Below are positions 52,853 through 61,735 of a stretch of 61,735 nt of DNA, piece after piece; position 1 is the stretch's first letter; the number at the start of each line of letters is the position of its first letter. The notes beneath the pieces are model-generated. The model was not told where the DNA came from, did not search any database, and saw only the letters and a list, made by a program, of their open reading frames with translations. The DNA comes from Mesohalobacter salilacus (lineage in GTDB: Bacteria; Bacteroidota; Bacteroidia; Flavobacteriales; Flavobacteriaceae): contig RRZV01000003.1 in the NCBI GenBank assembly GCA_003931895.1, forward strand, positions 1 to 61,735, read 5' to 3'. The translations under genes and the position numbers were made by a program.

Positions 52853-55264
52853 ATGAAAAATAATTTTTTAACCATTACCATCATATTATTTTATGTCATT
52901 GGATTTGCTCAAAATCCAAATCGACAATATATTTCTTATCAGGCCTCTCAAAATAAAATTGAAGTCAAAACAAACGATGGCAATTATCAATTTTCATTTT
53001 ACAATCCAAACACTTTACAAACCGAATTTTTTCCAAAAACAGATCACGCATTTCAACCTTCGCACGCTATAATTTCCAAACCTGATTTCAAAAATTTTGA
53101 AGTTACTGAGCAAGCCAATGCTTTAAAAATTGACACAGAAGGTATTGATGTCATCATACAATTTCAACCTTTTCAAATTCAATATTTTTATAAAGAAGAT
53201 TTTTTAATTTCTGAACAAAACGGCTATCAAAAGCAAGACAAAGGTTTTAAAATTGATTTTAATCTCAACGAAACTGAAGTCTTAATGGGTGGCGGTGCAA
53301 GAGCTTTAGGAATGAATAGGCGAGGACATCAACTTCAACTTTACAACCAAGCCGACTACGGTTATCAAACCCATTCTGAACGTTTGAATTTCAGTATTCC
53401 TGTAGTGCTGTCATCAGAAAAATATTTAATACATTTTGATAATCCACAAGTTGGTGCTTTAGATTTTGACAGTCAAAACAACAATACATTAGCCTACGAA
53501 AGTGAAGGTGGAGCCATTCGCTATCAAATTGTCGCAGCAGAGCAATGGCCTGAAATCATAAAATATTATACAGCATTAACAGGCCGTCAACCTTTGTTGC
53601 CTCGGTGGGCTTTAGGGAATTTTTCAAGCCGTTTTGGTTACCATTCTCAAGAAGAAGTTTTAAAAACCATCAACAAATTTAAAACCGAAAACATCCCCGT
53701 CGATGCTGTTATTCTCGATTTATATTGGTTTGGCAAAACTATTAAAGGTACTATGGGCAATTTAGCTTTTGATACCGATTCATTCCCTAAACCAAAAAAA
53801 ATGGTCAAGCAATTGGCTAAAAAAGGCGTCAAAACGGTTTTGATTACTGAACCCTTTATTTTGACCACTTCAAAAAAATGGGACGAAGCTGTTGAAGAGC
53901 AGGTCTTAGCTTTGGACACGCTCAATAAGCCTGCGCGGTATGATTTCTATTTTGGCAATACTGGTTTGGTAGATGTTTTTAAACCGAAAGCTCAAAATTG
54001 GTTTTGGGACATTTATAAAAACTTAAAACAAGATTACGGCATTCACGGTTGGTGGGGCGATTTGGGCGAACCTGAAGTGCATCTCAATTGGGTCAAACAC
54101 GTGAACGGAAAAGCCAACGAAGTGCACAATATTTACGGACATCAATGGGCGAAATTGATTTATGACGGATATAAACAAGATTTTCCTGATGAACGCCCTT
54201 TTATTTTAATGCGAGCTGGATATTCTGGTTCTCAACGTTTTGGCATAGTGCCTTGGTCTGGCGATGTCAGTCGATCGTGGGGCGGATTGCAATCTCAACC
54301 TGAAATTGCTTTGCAAATGGGACTACAAGGTTTGGCTTATATGCACTCTGATCTCGGTGGTTTTGTAGGCGATTTGCTCGACGATGACCTGTATGTGAGA
54401 TGGTTACAATACGGCGTTTATCAACCGATTTATAGACCACACGCCCAAGACAATTTAGCTTCAGAGCCAGTGTTTAGAAGTGATTTTGCTAAAAATCTTG
54501 CTAAAAAAGCCATAGAACGACGTTATCAATTATTGCCCTACAACTACACTTTAGCTTTTGAAAATTCGCAAACTGGAATGCCTTTGATGCGTCCTTTATT
54601 TTTTGAAGAACCAGACAATTTTAAAACCTATTTCATTGCTAATCAATATTTATGGGGTGAAGATATGCTGGTCTGTCCAGTACTTGAGCCTAATCAAACC
54701 CAAATGAAAGTCTATTTACCAAAGGGTTCAAATTGGTTTTTAGAAGCTCAAAATAAAATGTATAAAGGCGGTCAGGAGATTTGGCTGAATTTAGAGAATT
54801 TTAAAGATGACATTCCACTGTTTTACCGCGAAGGCGCTTTTATTCCCAAAGCTAAACTGGTGCAATCGACGGATGATTATAATTTGAAAAGGTTTGATTT
54901 AACCTATATTTTACCAAAAGGAGACGCCGCAAATAAATCTTATCTTTATCACGATGACGGTTTAACTAAAAATGCTTTTGAAAAAGGTCAATACGAAAAA
55001 CTTTATTTTGAATCTAAAAGAACATCAAAGTCGATTGAAATAGTTTTTACAAAAGAAATTGGGAAAAATTTCAGTTCGGAAATTAAAAACATAGATTATT
55101 TTAAAATTTACAATCTTACAAACCAACCAAAACGCATTCGATTTAAAGAAAAGTCTATAGATTTTGAATATAATAAAAACACGAAAATATTAGAACTAAA
55201 ATCTTTAAATTTAAACTCAAAACAAACTAAACTTTATATTAATTTTAAAATTCAACAAACATGA
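52853..55264 (+). CDS. GH31 alpha-glucosidase
   Basis: An 803-residue exported glycoside hydrolase family 31 enzyme. Signal peptide ending at GFAQ, N-terminal galactose-mutarotase-like beta-sandwich, then the barrel (LPRWALGNFSSRFGYHSQ, VDAVILDLYWFG), nucleophile Asp at about 402 in WWGDLGEPE and acid/base Asp at about 470 in WSGDVSRSWGG, and a C-terminal beta-domain (VYLPKGSNWF...). It removes terminal glucose from malto-oligosaccharides in the periplasm. Its TGA overlaps the ATG of the next gene (ATGA). Confidence 0.94.
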   Translation: MKNNFLTITIILFYVIGFAQNPNRQYISYQASQNKIEVKTNDGNYQFSFYNPNTLQTEFFPKTDHAFQPSHAIISKPDFKNFEVTEQANALKIDTEGIDVIIQFQPFQIQYFYKEDFLISEQNGYQKQDKGFKIDFNLNETEVLMGGGARALGMNRRGHQLQLYNQADYGYQTHSERLNFSIPVVLSSEKYLIHFDNPQVGALDFDSQNNNTLAYESEGGAIRYQIVAAEQWPEIIKYYTALTGRQPLLPRWALGNFSSRFGYHSQEEVLKTINKFKTENIPVDAVILDLYWFGKTIKGTMGNLAFDTDSFPKPKKMVKQLAKKGVKTVLITEPFILTTSKKWDEAVEEQVLALDTLNKPARYDFYFGNTGLVDVFKPKAQNWFWDIYKNLKQDYGIHGWWGDLGEPEVHLNWVKHVNGKANEVHNIYGHQWAKLIYDGYKQDFPDERPFILMRAGYSGSQRFGIVPWSGDVSRSWGGLQSQPEIALQMGLQGLAYMHSDLGGFVGDLLDDDLYVRWLQYGVYQPIYRPHAQDNLASEPVFRSDFAKNLAKKAIERRYQLLPYNYTLAFENSQTGMPLMRPLFFEEPDNFKTYFIANQYLWGEDMLVCPVLEPNQTQMKVYLPKGSNWFLEAQNKMYKGGQEIWLNLENFKDDIPLFYREGAFIPKAKLVQSTDDYNLKRFDLTYILPKGDAANKSYLYHDDGLTKNAFEKGQYEKLYFESKRTSKSIEIVFTKEIGKNFSSEIKNIDYFKIYNLTNQPKRIRFKEKSIDFEYNKNTKILELKSLNLNSKQTKLYINFKIQQT

Positions 55265-56700
55265 AATATCTAATTTATCCCTTACTCATTTGTTTTGTTC
55301 TCTTGTCTTGCAAAAAAGAAACAGAACAGAAACCCAAAGAAAAGCCTCAAACTGAAACTTCAAGTTTTGAACCCATTTCCAATGACATTTTAGAATCCTC
55401 TGTCATTTATGAAGCCAATATCCGTCAATATTCTAAAGAAGGCACTTTAGATGCTTTTACCAAAGATATTCCTCAATTAAAAGAGCTTGGGGTAAAAGTT
55501 ATTTGGTTGATGCCGGTTTATCCGATTTCTATGAAACGAAGAAAAGCTACACCCGATTTATCGATTGAAGATATCAAAGACCCTGAAGAGAAAAAGAAAT
55601 ATCTGGGAAGTTACTACGCTATTGCAGATTATACTGCCATCAACCCAAATTTCGGAACCTTAGAAGATTTTGAAGAATTGGTTGCTAAAGCTCACGAAAA
55701 TGATATGTATGTCATTTTAGATTGGGTAGCCAATCACACTGGTTTTGACCACCATTGGATAGAAGACCATCCTGAATATTACACCAAAAACAAAAATGGC
55801 GAAATTACTGACCCACTTAATCCAGATACGGGCGAACCTTGGGGATGGACCGACGTCGCCGATTTAAATTACGACAACAAAGAACTTTGGGACGCGATGC
55901 TTAACGAAATGTCTTTTTGGGTTGATAAATATAATGTAGATGGTTTCCGCTGCGATGTGGCGGGCAATGTGCCAACCCCATTTTGGGATTATGCTGTTCC
56001 TAAATTAAGAGAAATCAAACCGATTTTTATGCTTGCCGAAAGTGAAGATAAAGATTTGTTTTATGAATCATTTGAAATGGGCTATAATTGGGAAGGTCAC
56101 CATATCATGAATGAAATCGCTCAAGGTAAAATGAACGTCAAAGACTGGGATAAGTATATGAGCAAAATTGACACGACTTATCAAAAAGATGATTACTTGA
56201 TGAGTTTTGTCACAAACCACGATGAAAACTCATGGAATGGCACGGTTGAAGAACGTATGGGAAATGCTGCTGATGCTATGATTGCCTTTTCTTACACCAT
56301 ACCAGGCATGCCTCTAATCTACAGTGGTTTAGAATACGATCTTGACCATCGTTTAAAGTTTTTTGAAAAAGACGAAATTCCAAAAACTAAAGGGCATAAT
56401 TGGACTTTGTTAGAGCAACTGGGAGAACTAAAAAACAATAATAAAGCCTTAAATGGTGCAAAAAAAGCAGCCCCTTATAAACGATTATCAACATCAGATA
56501 ATAAAAATATCATCGCTTTTAAAAGAGCAAAAAATGATGATAAAGTCGTTTATATTGCCAATTTTTCTGATGAAAAACAAGAATTTACATTAGATTATGA
56601 GGGAAATTTTCAGTCTTTAATCGATGGTGAAACTGTTGAATTAACTGCTGAAACATCATATGAATTTGAGCCTTGGCAATATTGGGTCTTAGTGCAGTAA
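55261..56700 (+). CDS. GH13 alpha-amylase lipoprotein
   Basis: A 479-residue lipoprotein (LLSC, then KKETEQKPKEKPQTET linker). Complete GH13 barrel without extra modules: VIYEANIRQYSKEG, LDWVANHTG, nucleophile Asp at about 231 in DGFRCDVAGN, Glu at about 260 in LAESEDKD, NHDEN near 320. It starts inside the GH31 stop (ATGA). It degrades alpha-glucans at the membrane, together with GH31. The following gap of 100 bp leads to pfkA. Confidence 0.93.
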   Translation: MKYLIYPLLICFVLLSCKKETEQKPKEKPQTETSSFEPISNDILESSVIYEANIRQYSKEGTLDAFTKDIPQLKELGVKVIWLMPVYPISMKRRKATPDLSIEDIKDPEEKKKYLGSYYAIADYTAINPNFGTLEDFEELVAKAHENDMYVILDWVANHTGFDHHWIEDHPEYYTKNKNGEITDPLNPDTGEPWGWTDVADLNYDNKELWDAMLNEMSFWVDKYNVDGFRCDVAGNVPTPFWDYAVPKLREIKPIFMLAESEDKDLFYESFEMGYNWEGHHIMNEIAQGKMNVKDWDKYMSKIDTTYQKDDYLMSFVTNHDENSWNGTVEERMGNAADAMIAFSYTIPGMPLIYSGLEYDLDHRLKFFEKDEIPKTKGHNWTLLEQLGELKNNNKALNGAKKAAPYKRLSTSDNKNIIAFKRAKNDDKVVYIANFSDEKQEFTLDYEGNFQSLIDGETVELTAETSYEFEPWQYWVLVQ

Positions 56701-56800
56701 ACTTAAAATAATTAACAATTGTCGTAGGAGTTATTAACCGAAAACGATTTAGATTATTAAAATATTAGCATATAAGTAAAAAAACTGATATTTTTGATAT

Positions 56801-57787
56801 ATGAAAAATAAAGTAAAAACCATAGCTGTTTTAACAAGTGGTGGTGATTCTCCTGGCATGAATGCAGCCATTAGGGCGGTTGTTAGAGCCTCTGCTTTCA
56901 ATAATTTAAAATGTTTCGGAATTTATAGGGGTTACCAAGGTCTCATAGAAAATGATTTCATTGAGTTGGGTGCACGTAGTGTTAGCAATTTGATTAACCG
57001 AGGTGGCACTTTTCTAAAATCAGCAAGATCTAAAGATTTTATGTCTAAAGAGTTTCGCAAAAAAGCTTTCAAAAACTTAAAAGATAGAAATATAGATGCC
57101 TTAGTCGTTATTGGTGGTGATGGTTCTTTTACAGGAGCTGATGTTTTTAGCCAAGAATTTGATATCCCTGTCATTGGTATTCCTGGTACAATTGATAATG
57201 ATATTAATGGTACCGATTATACTTTAGGCTATGACACTGCACTTAACACTGTTGTTGAAGCCATTGATAAAATTAGAGATACGGCCAGTTCTCATGATCG
57301 TTTGTTTCTTGTTGAAGTGATGGGTAGAGATGCCGGGGATATTGCTCTAAATAGTGGTATTGGTGCTGGTGCTGAAGAAATTTTAATCCCTGAAGAAGAT
57401 TTAGGTATAGAGAGGTTAATAGATTCTCTTCATAAAAGTAGAAAATCTGGTAAGACTTCAAGTATAGTCGTTGTTGCAGAAGGTGATCAAATTGGTAAAA
57501 ACATAACACAATTAGCCACTGATATCGAAAAAGATTTACCAGAATATGAAGTCAAAGTGACCGTTTTAGGTCATATTCAACGTGGTGGCTCACCAAGCTG
57601 TTACGATCGTGTCCTCGCCAGTCGACTTGGTGTCGGCGCAGTTGACGCTCTACTCGAAGGAGAAAGTAATATTATGGTTGGTATTCAAAACAAAAAAATC
57701 GCCTATGTACCATTTGAAATTGCAATTAATGTAAAGAAAACTTTAGATTTCGACCTCATTAGAGTAGCAGATATAGTATCGACTTAA
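56801..57787 (+). CDS. pfkA: 6-phosphofructokinase
   Basis: A 328-residue ATP-dependent phosphofructokinase: LTSGGDSPGMNAAIRA, IGGDGSFTGAD, GTIDNDINGTDYTLGYDTA (catalytic Asp) and VTVLGHIQRGGSPSCYDR. Commits fructose-6-phosphate to glycolysis. A TATTTTTG box lies at 56789-56796, only 4 bases before the ATG, so if used the message would be nearly leaderless. A weak LacI-like half site (CGAAAACGATTT, 56739-56750) lies upstream. Confidence 0.97.
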   Translation: MKNKVKTIAVLTSGGDSPGMNAAIRAVVRASAFNNLKCFGIYRGYQGLIENDFIELGARSVSNLINRGGTFLKSARSKDFMSKEFRKKAFKNLKDRNIDALVVIGGDGSFTGADVFSQEFDIPVIGIPGTIDNDINGTDYTLGYDTALNTVVEAIDKIRDTASSHDRLFLVEVMGRDAGDIALNSGIGAGAEEILIPEEDLGIERLIDSLHKSRKSGKTSSIVVVAEGDQIGKNITQLATDIEKDLPEYEVKVTVLGHIQRGGSPSCYDRVLASRLGVGAVDALLEGESNIMVGIQNKKIAYVPFEIAINVKKTLDFDLIRVADIVST

Positions 57788-57798
57788 TTATAATTTAA

Positions 57799-58812
<1,014 letters not shown>

Positions 58813-58824
58813 ATAAACTTAATC

Positions 58825-58858
58825 AAAAAGGCTTGTGACTATTCACAAGCCTTTTTTT
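58825..58858 (+). terminator. Terminator after gap
   Basis: AAAAAGGCTTGTGA, a 4-base loop CTAT, TCACAAGCCTTTTTTT. A 14-bp stem and T-run, 12 bases after the gap stop. Confidence 0.92.
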
Positions 58859-58876
58859 ATATAAAAAAATAAAATT

Positions 58877-59746
58877 ATGATAATCATTGCTGATGGTGGC
58901 TCTACCAAATGTGATTGGCTTTTACTTGATGATGAAGGCCAACAAGTATTAAAGACCAGAACTAAAGGATTGAACCCTGCCGTATTTAAACCTCACATTT
59001 TAAAAGAACGTTTAGAAGATAATGAAGATTTAGCTAAAATTAAAAAAGATATTACTCGGGTTGATTTTTACGGAGCAGGTTGTGGTACGCCTACGCCACG
59101 TCAAACGCTCCACGATATCTTACAAGAATATTTGCCTCACGCTGAAATCAACGTAGATGAAGATATGGTAGCTGCTGCCTATGCCGCTACTAACGAACCT
59201 GGAATAGTTTGTATCCTTGGTACAGGCTCAAATTCATGTTTTTTTGACGGAAAAAACATCCATATGGAAGTTGAATCTTTAGGCTATGTCTTGATGGATG
59301 AAGCTAGTGGGAATTATTTTGGAAAACGCTTGATTAGAGATTATTATTATAAATTCATGGGTGATGATATGAGTCGAGAATTTGCAAGACGATACGATTT
59401 AGACGCAGATACCATCAAACGAAACGTTTATAAAAAAGACAATCCCAATACTTACTTGGCTTCATTTGCTGAATTTATCTTTACTTCAGAAGAACGTAAC
59501 GGTTATTTCTATAAATTAATTTATGAAGGCATGGAAAAATTTATAGAACGTCGAGTGATGTGCTATAAAAACGCACAAAATGTCCCTATTCATTTTATTG
59601 GTTCTATCGCTTTCTTTTCAGAAGATATCATAAGAGATGTCGCTAAGCGTTACCATTTAAATATAGGTAATATAATTAGAAGACCAATTGATGGTTTAAT
59701 TAACCATTATCAAAAAAATGTGATTCCTCAACTTAAAGAAGCCTAA
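58877..59746 (+). CDS. BadF/NagK-type sugar kinase (ASKHA fold)
   Basis: A 289-residue ATPase-fold kinase of the BadF/BcrA family related to N-acetylglucosamine kinase. Phosphate-binding loops IIIADGGSTKCDWLLLD and CILGTGSNSCFFDGKN, and ESLGYVLMDEASGNYFGKRLIRDYY, the usual block of this family. The substrate may be N-acetylglucosamine or glucose; neighbours release free glucose (GH31, GH65), so a glucokinase role is worth testing. It is between gap and pgi, 9 bp before pgi. Confidence 0.85.
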   Translation: MIIIADGGSTKCDWLLLDDEGQQVLKTRTKGLNPAVFKPHILKERLEDNEDLAKIKKDITRVDFYGAGCGTPTPRQTLHDILQEYLPHAEINVDEDMVAAAYAATNEPGIVCILGTGSNSCFFDGKNIHMEVESLGYVLMDEASGNYFGKRLIRDYYYKFMGDDMSREFARRYDLDADTIKRNVYKKDNPNTYLASFAEFIFTSEERNGYFYKLIYEGMEKFIERRVMCYKNAQNVPIHFIGSIAFFSEDIIRDVAKRYHLNIGNIIRRPIDGLINHYQKNVIPQLKEA

Positions 59747-59755
59747 ACTTAAAAG

Positions 59756-61390
59756 ATGCCTTTACCAAATATCAATCCTACTGAAATCAAAGCTTGGACA
59801 AAACTAAATGAGATTTTTCAGTCTGAAAAGAAGCAAAGCATTCTCCAACATTTTGAAAACGATAAACATAGAACAGATCATTTTTGTATTCAATTTGAAG
59901 ATTTGCATTTTGATTTTTCTAAAAATAGATTATCAAAAAAAGCTTTTGAAGCTTTGATCGATCTTGCTAACGAAATGGATTTAAAGTCGGCTATCAAAGC
60001 TCAATTTTCTGGCGAAGTGATTAATCAAACAGAAAATAGACCAGTTTTGCATACCGCATTAAGGTCAAAAGATGAGGTGAAAATTGATGGTGAATCAGTA
60101 AAAGAATTAGTAGAAAATACCAAAATCAAAATATCTAACTTCGTTCAAAAAGTTGAAAGCGGAGAATGGAAAGGCTATTCAGGCAAAGCTATAACAGATG
60201 TGGTTAATATTGGTATTGGTGGTTCAGATTTAGGGCCTCAAATGGTTGTTGAAGCTCTAAAACATTATCATAAAAAACTCAATACACATTTCATTTCAAA
60301 TGTAGATGGCGATCACGTTGCTGAAACGCTTAAAGGTTTAAACCCAGAAACCACACTTTGTATTGTGGTTTCAAAATCGTTTACGACACAAGAAACCTTA
60401 ACCAATGCCAATACCGTGCGAAGTTGGTTTTTAAAACACACTACACAAGATCAAATTCAACATCACTTTGTAGCAGTTTCAGCCAATGTTGAAAAAGCTA
60501 ATGAATTTGGGATTTCCTCAGATAATATCTTCCCAATGTGGGATTGGGTAGGCGGACGCTTTTCGCTATGGAGCGCTGCTGGATTATCAATCGCTTGTGC
60601 TATTGGCTTTAAAGCTTTTGAAGAATTATTAGAAGGTGCTCAACAAATGGACGAGCACTTCCAAAACGAAGATTTTGATAAAAATATCCCTGTTATTCTA
60701 GCTTTATTAGGCGTTTGGTATAATAATTTTTATGAAGCCGAAAGTGAAGCCATAGTTCCATATACACAATATCTTCAAAAACTTGCTCCTTACTTGCAAC
60801 AAGCCAGTATGGAAAGCAATGGTAAAGGAGTTGATAGAAACGGAAAACCTTTAGATTATCAAACAGGTACCATTGTTTGGGGCGAACCAGGAACAAACTC
60901 TCAACATGCCTTTTTTCAATTGATGCATCAGGGGACAAAACTGATTCCAGCCGATTTTATTGGGTTTAAATCACCCTTAAATGACTTTAAACATCATCAT
61001 GATATTTTGATGGCTAATTTTTTTGCCCAAACTGAAGCTTTGATGAATGGTAAAAGTGAAGATGTAGTCATACAAGAACTTCAATCTCAAGGTTTAAATG
61101 CGGAACAAATTAAAGAATTAACACCGTTTAAAATTTTTGATGGCAACAGGCCAACCAACACGATTTTATTTGATCAACTGACGCCCAAAAGCCTTGGTAT
61201 GCTTATTGCGATGTATGAACATAAAATATTTGTTCAAGGTGTGATTTGGAATATTTATAGCTATGACCAATGGGGTGTTGAACTCGGTAAACAATTAGCC
61301 AAAAAAGTACTTAAAGACTTTAAAGAAAATGAAGTTGGCGCACACGATGCTTCTACCTTAAAACTAATTGAATATTATAAATCTATATAA
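59756..61390 (+). CDS. pgi: Glucose-6-phosphate isomerase
   Basis: A 544-residue PGI with two SIS domains: NIGIGGSDLGPQMV, VVSKSFTTQETLTNA, WDWVGGRFSLWSAAGL, catalytic ESNGKGVDRNG and WGEPGTNSQHAFFQLMHQGT, and the C-terminal Lys/His region (NIYSYDQWGVELGKQLA). Converts glucose-6-phosphate to fructose-6-phosphate, joining the sugar kinase and pgmB products to pfkA. It is 9 bp after the sugar kinase gene. Confidence 0.98.
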   Translation: MPLPNINPTEIKAWTKLNEIFQSEKKQSILQHFENDKHRTDHFCIQFEDLHFDFSKNRLSKKAFEALIDLANEMDLKSAIKAQFSGEVINQTENRPVLHTALRSKDEVKIDGESVKELVENTKIKISNFVQKVESGEWKGYSGKAITDVVNIGIGGSDLGPQMVVEALKHYHKKLNTHFISNVDGDHVAETLKGLNPETTLCIVVSKSFTTQETLTNANTVRSWFLKHTTQDQIQHHFVAVSANVEKANEFGISSDNIFPMWDWVGGRFSLWSAAGLSIACAIGFKAFEELLEGAQQMDEHFQNEDFDKNIPVILALLGVWYNNFYEAESEAIVPYTQYLQKLAPYLQQASMESNGKGVDRNGKPLDYQTGTIVWGEPGTNSQHAFFQLMHQGTKLIPADFIGFKSPLNDFKHHHDILMANFFAQTEALMNGKSEDVVIQELQSQGLNAEQIKELTPFKIFDGNRPTNTILFDQLTPKSLGMLIAMYEHKIFVQGVIWNIYSYDQWGVELGKQLAKKVLKDFKENEVGAHDASTLKLIEYYKSI

Positions 61391-61735
61391 TACTATTTAT
61401 TAAAGAGGCTCAATCGAATTGATTTACATAACAGCAAACTTAATCTGTTACTCTGAATTGTAAACCTTTTGCTGTAAAAGATGAGGTTTTATAATTAACT
61501 ATAATAGGCATAATTATAGAAATTATAATCTTTCAGTATCATTGTAGTAATAATTAATAGAAATCATAATCGGTTTATAACAAGTGTTTTATGCCTGATT
61601 TTTAATATTGCAATGGTCAATTTTATAAAAGTTTTTATGCTTATGAGAATAAATATTATATAATTGCTTCTGCGCTATTAAACCAGTAATAATGATTACT
61701 CTAAATCTTAAGCTAAAATGTCTCCATGAGCGCAG
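61391..61735. other. Intergenic end of window, no gene seen
   Basis: A 345-bp AT-rich stretch after pgi. No ORF, terminator or RNA structure is convincing. The last bases (ATGAGCGCAG) look like the start of the dispersed GAGCGxAGTCGAAG repeat, cut by the window end. Confidence 0.4.

Noticed and set aside
56739-56750. LacI-type operator upstream of pfkA
   Set aside because: CGAAAACGATTT agrees with the susC site over only eight consecutive bases, lacks the palindromic centre and is a single occurrence. Too weak to annotate as a site.

Overview
The window is AT-rich and reads as a chromosomal segment of a marine-type Flavobacteriaceae (Bacteroidota). The reasons are the promoter style (TTG, about 19 bases, then TAnnTTTG), SusC/SusD/SusE proteins, a type IX secretion tail on an amylase, lipoprotein signals ending in a cysteine followed by acidic residues, and a flavobacterial proteorhodopsin beside blh. 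I do not name a genus. No tRNA, rRNA, CRISPR array, prophage or complete insertion sequence was seen.

Layout. 1-5.5 kb: a small secreted peptide, a propeller lipoprotein, and an RND efflux pair (fusion protein plus permease). 5.5-14 kb: a conserved unknown protein, a metallo-beta-lactamase-fold hydrolase with a translationally coupled 46-residue membrane protein, the light-driven proton pump and its retinal-forming enzyme (divergent), then an operon of BatA-like protein, catalytically degenerate dihydroorotase, DUF4870/Tic20-like membrane protein and an alpha/beta hydrolase. 14-18.7 kb: an S41 peptidase lipoprotein, a GAF histidine kinase, rpsF-rpsR-rplI and a short SSB. 18.7-20.6 kb: an accessory island with a toxin-antitoxin pair whose toxin frame is broken at an A6 tract, and a two-gene GNAT-like module between two 146-bp repeats that resemble cassette (attC-like) tails. 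20.6-26.8 kb: TauE-type exporter, uvrA, an ECF sigma factor with a 49-residue follower, an endonuclease III without its iron-sulfur cysteines, Bcp, and palindromic repeats.

26.8-61.4 kb is carbohydrate metabolism. An alpha-glucan locus is split in two: susC-susD-susE-GH13 on the minus strand (26.8-35.5 kb), and lacI-MFS-pgmB-GH65-GH13-GH31-GH13 on the plus strand (44.9-56.7 kb). Between them lies a beta-1,4-galactan/galactose unit on the minus strand: gntR, galK, galT, Na+/sugar symporter, GH53 galactanase, GH2 beta-galactosidase. The plus strand then continues into glycolysis: pfkA, gap, a BadF-type sugar kinase and pgi. Together these read as: surface starch binding and cleavage, periplasmic trimming, uptake of maltose and galactose, phosphorolysis of maltose or the Leloir pathway, and entry into glycolysis.

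Most useful regulatory observations: a 19-base near-identical site (16/19) shared by the gntR and GH53-GH2 promoters; two tandem LacI-type operators 20 bp apart upstream of susC; and a perfect 26-bp palindrome with a T-run (a textbook terminator) between susE and its amylase.
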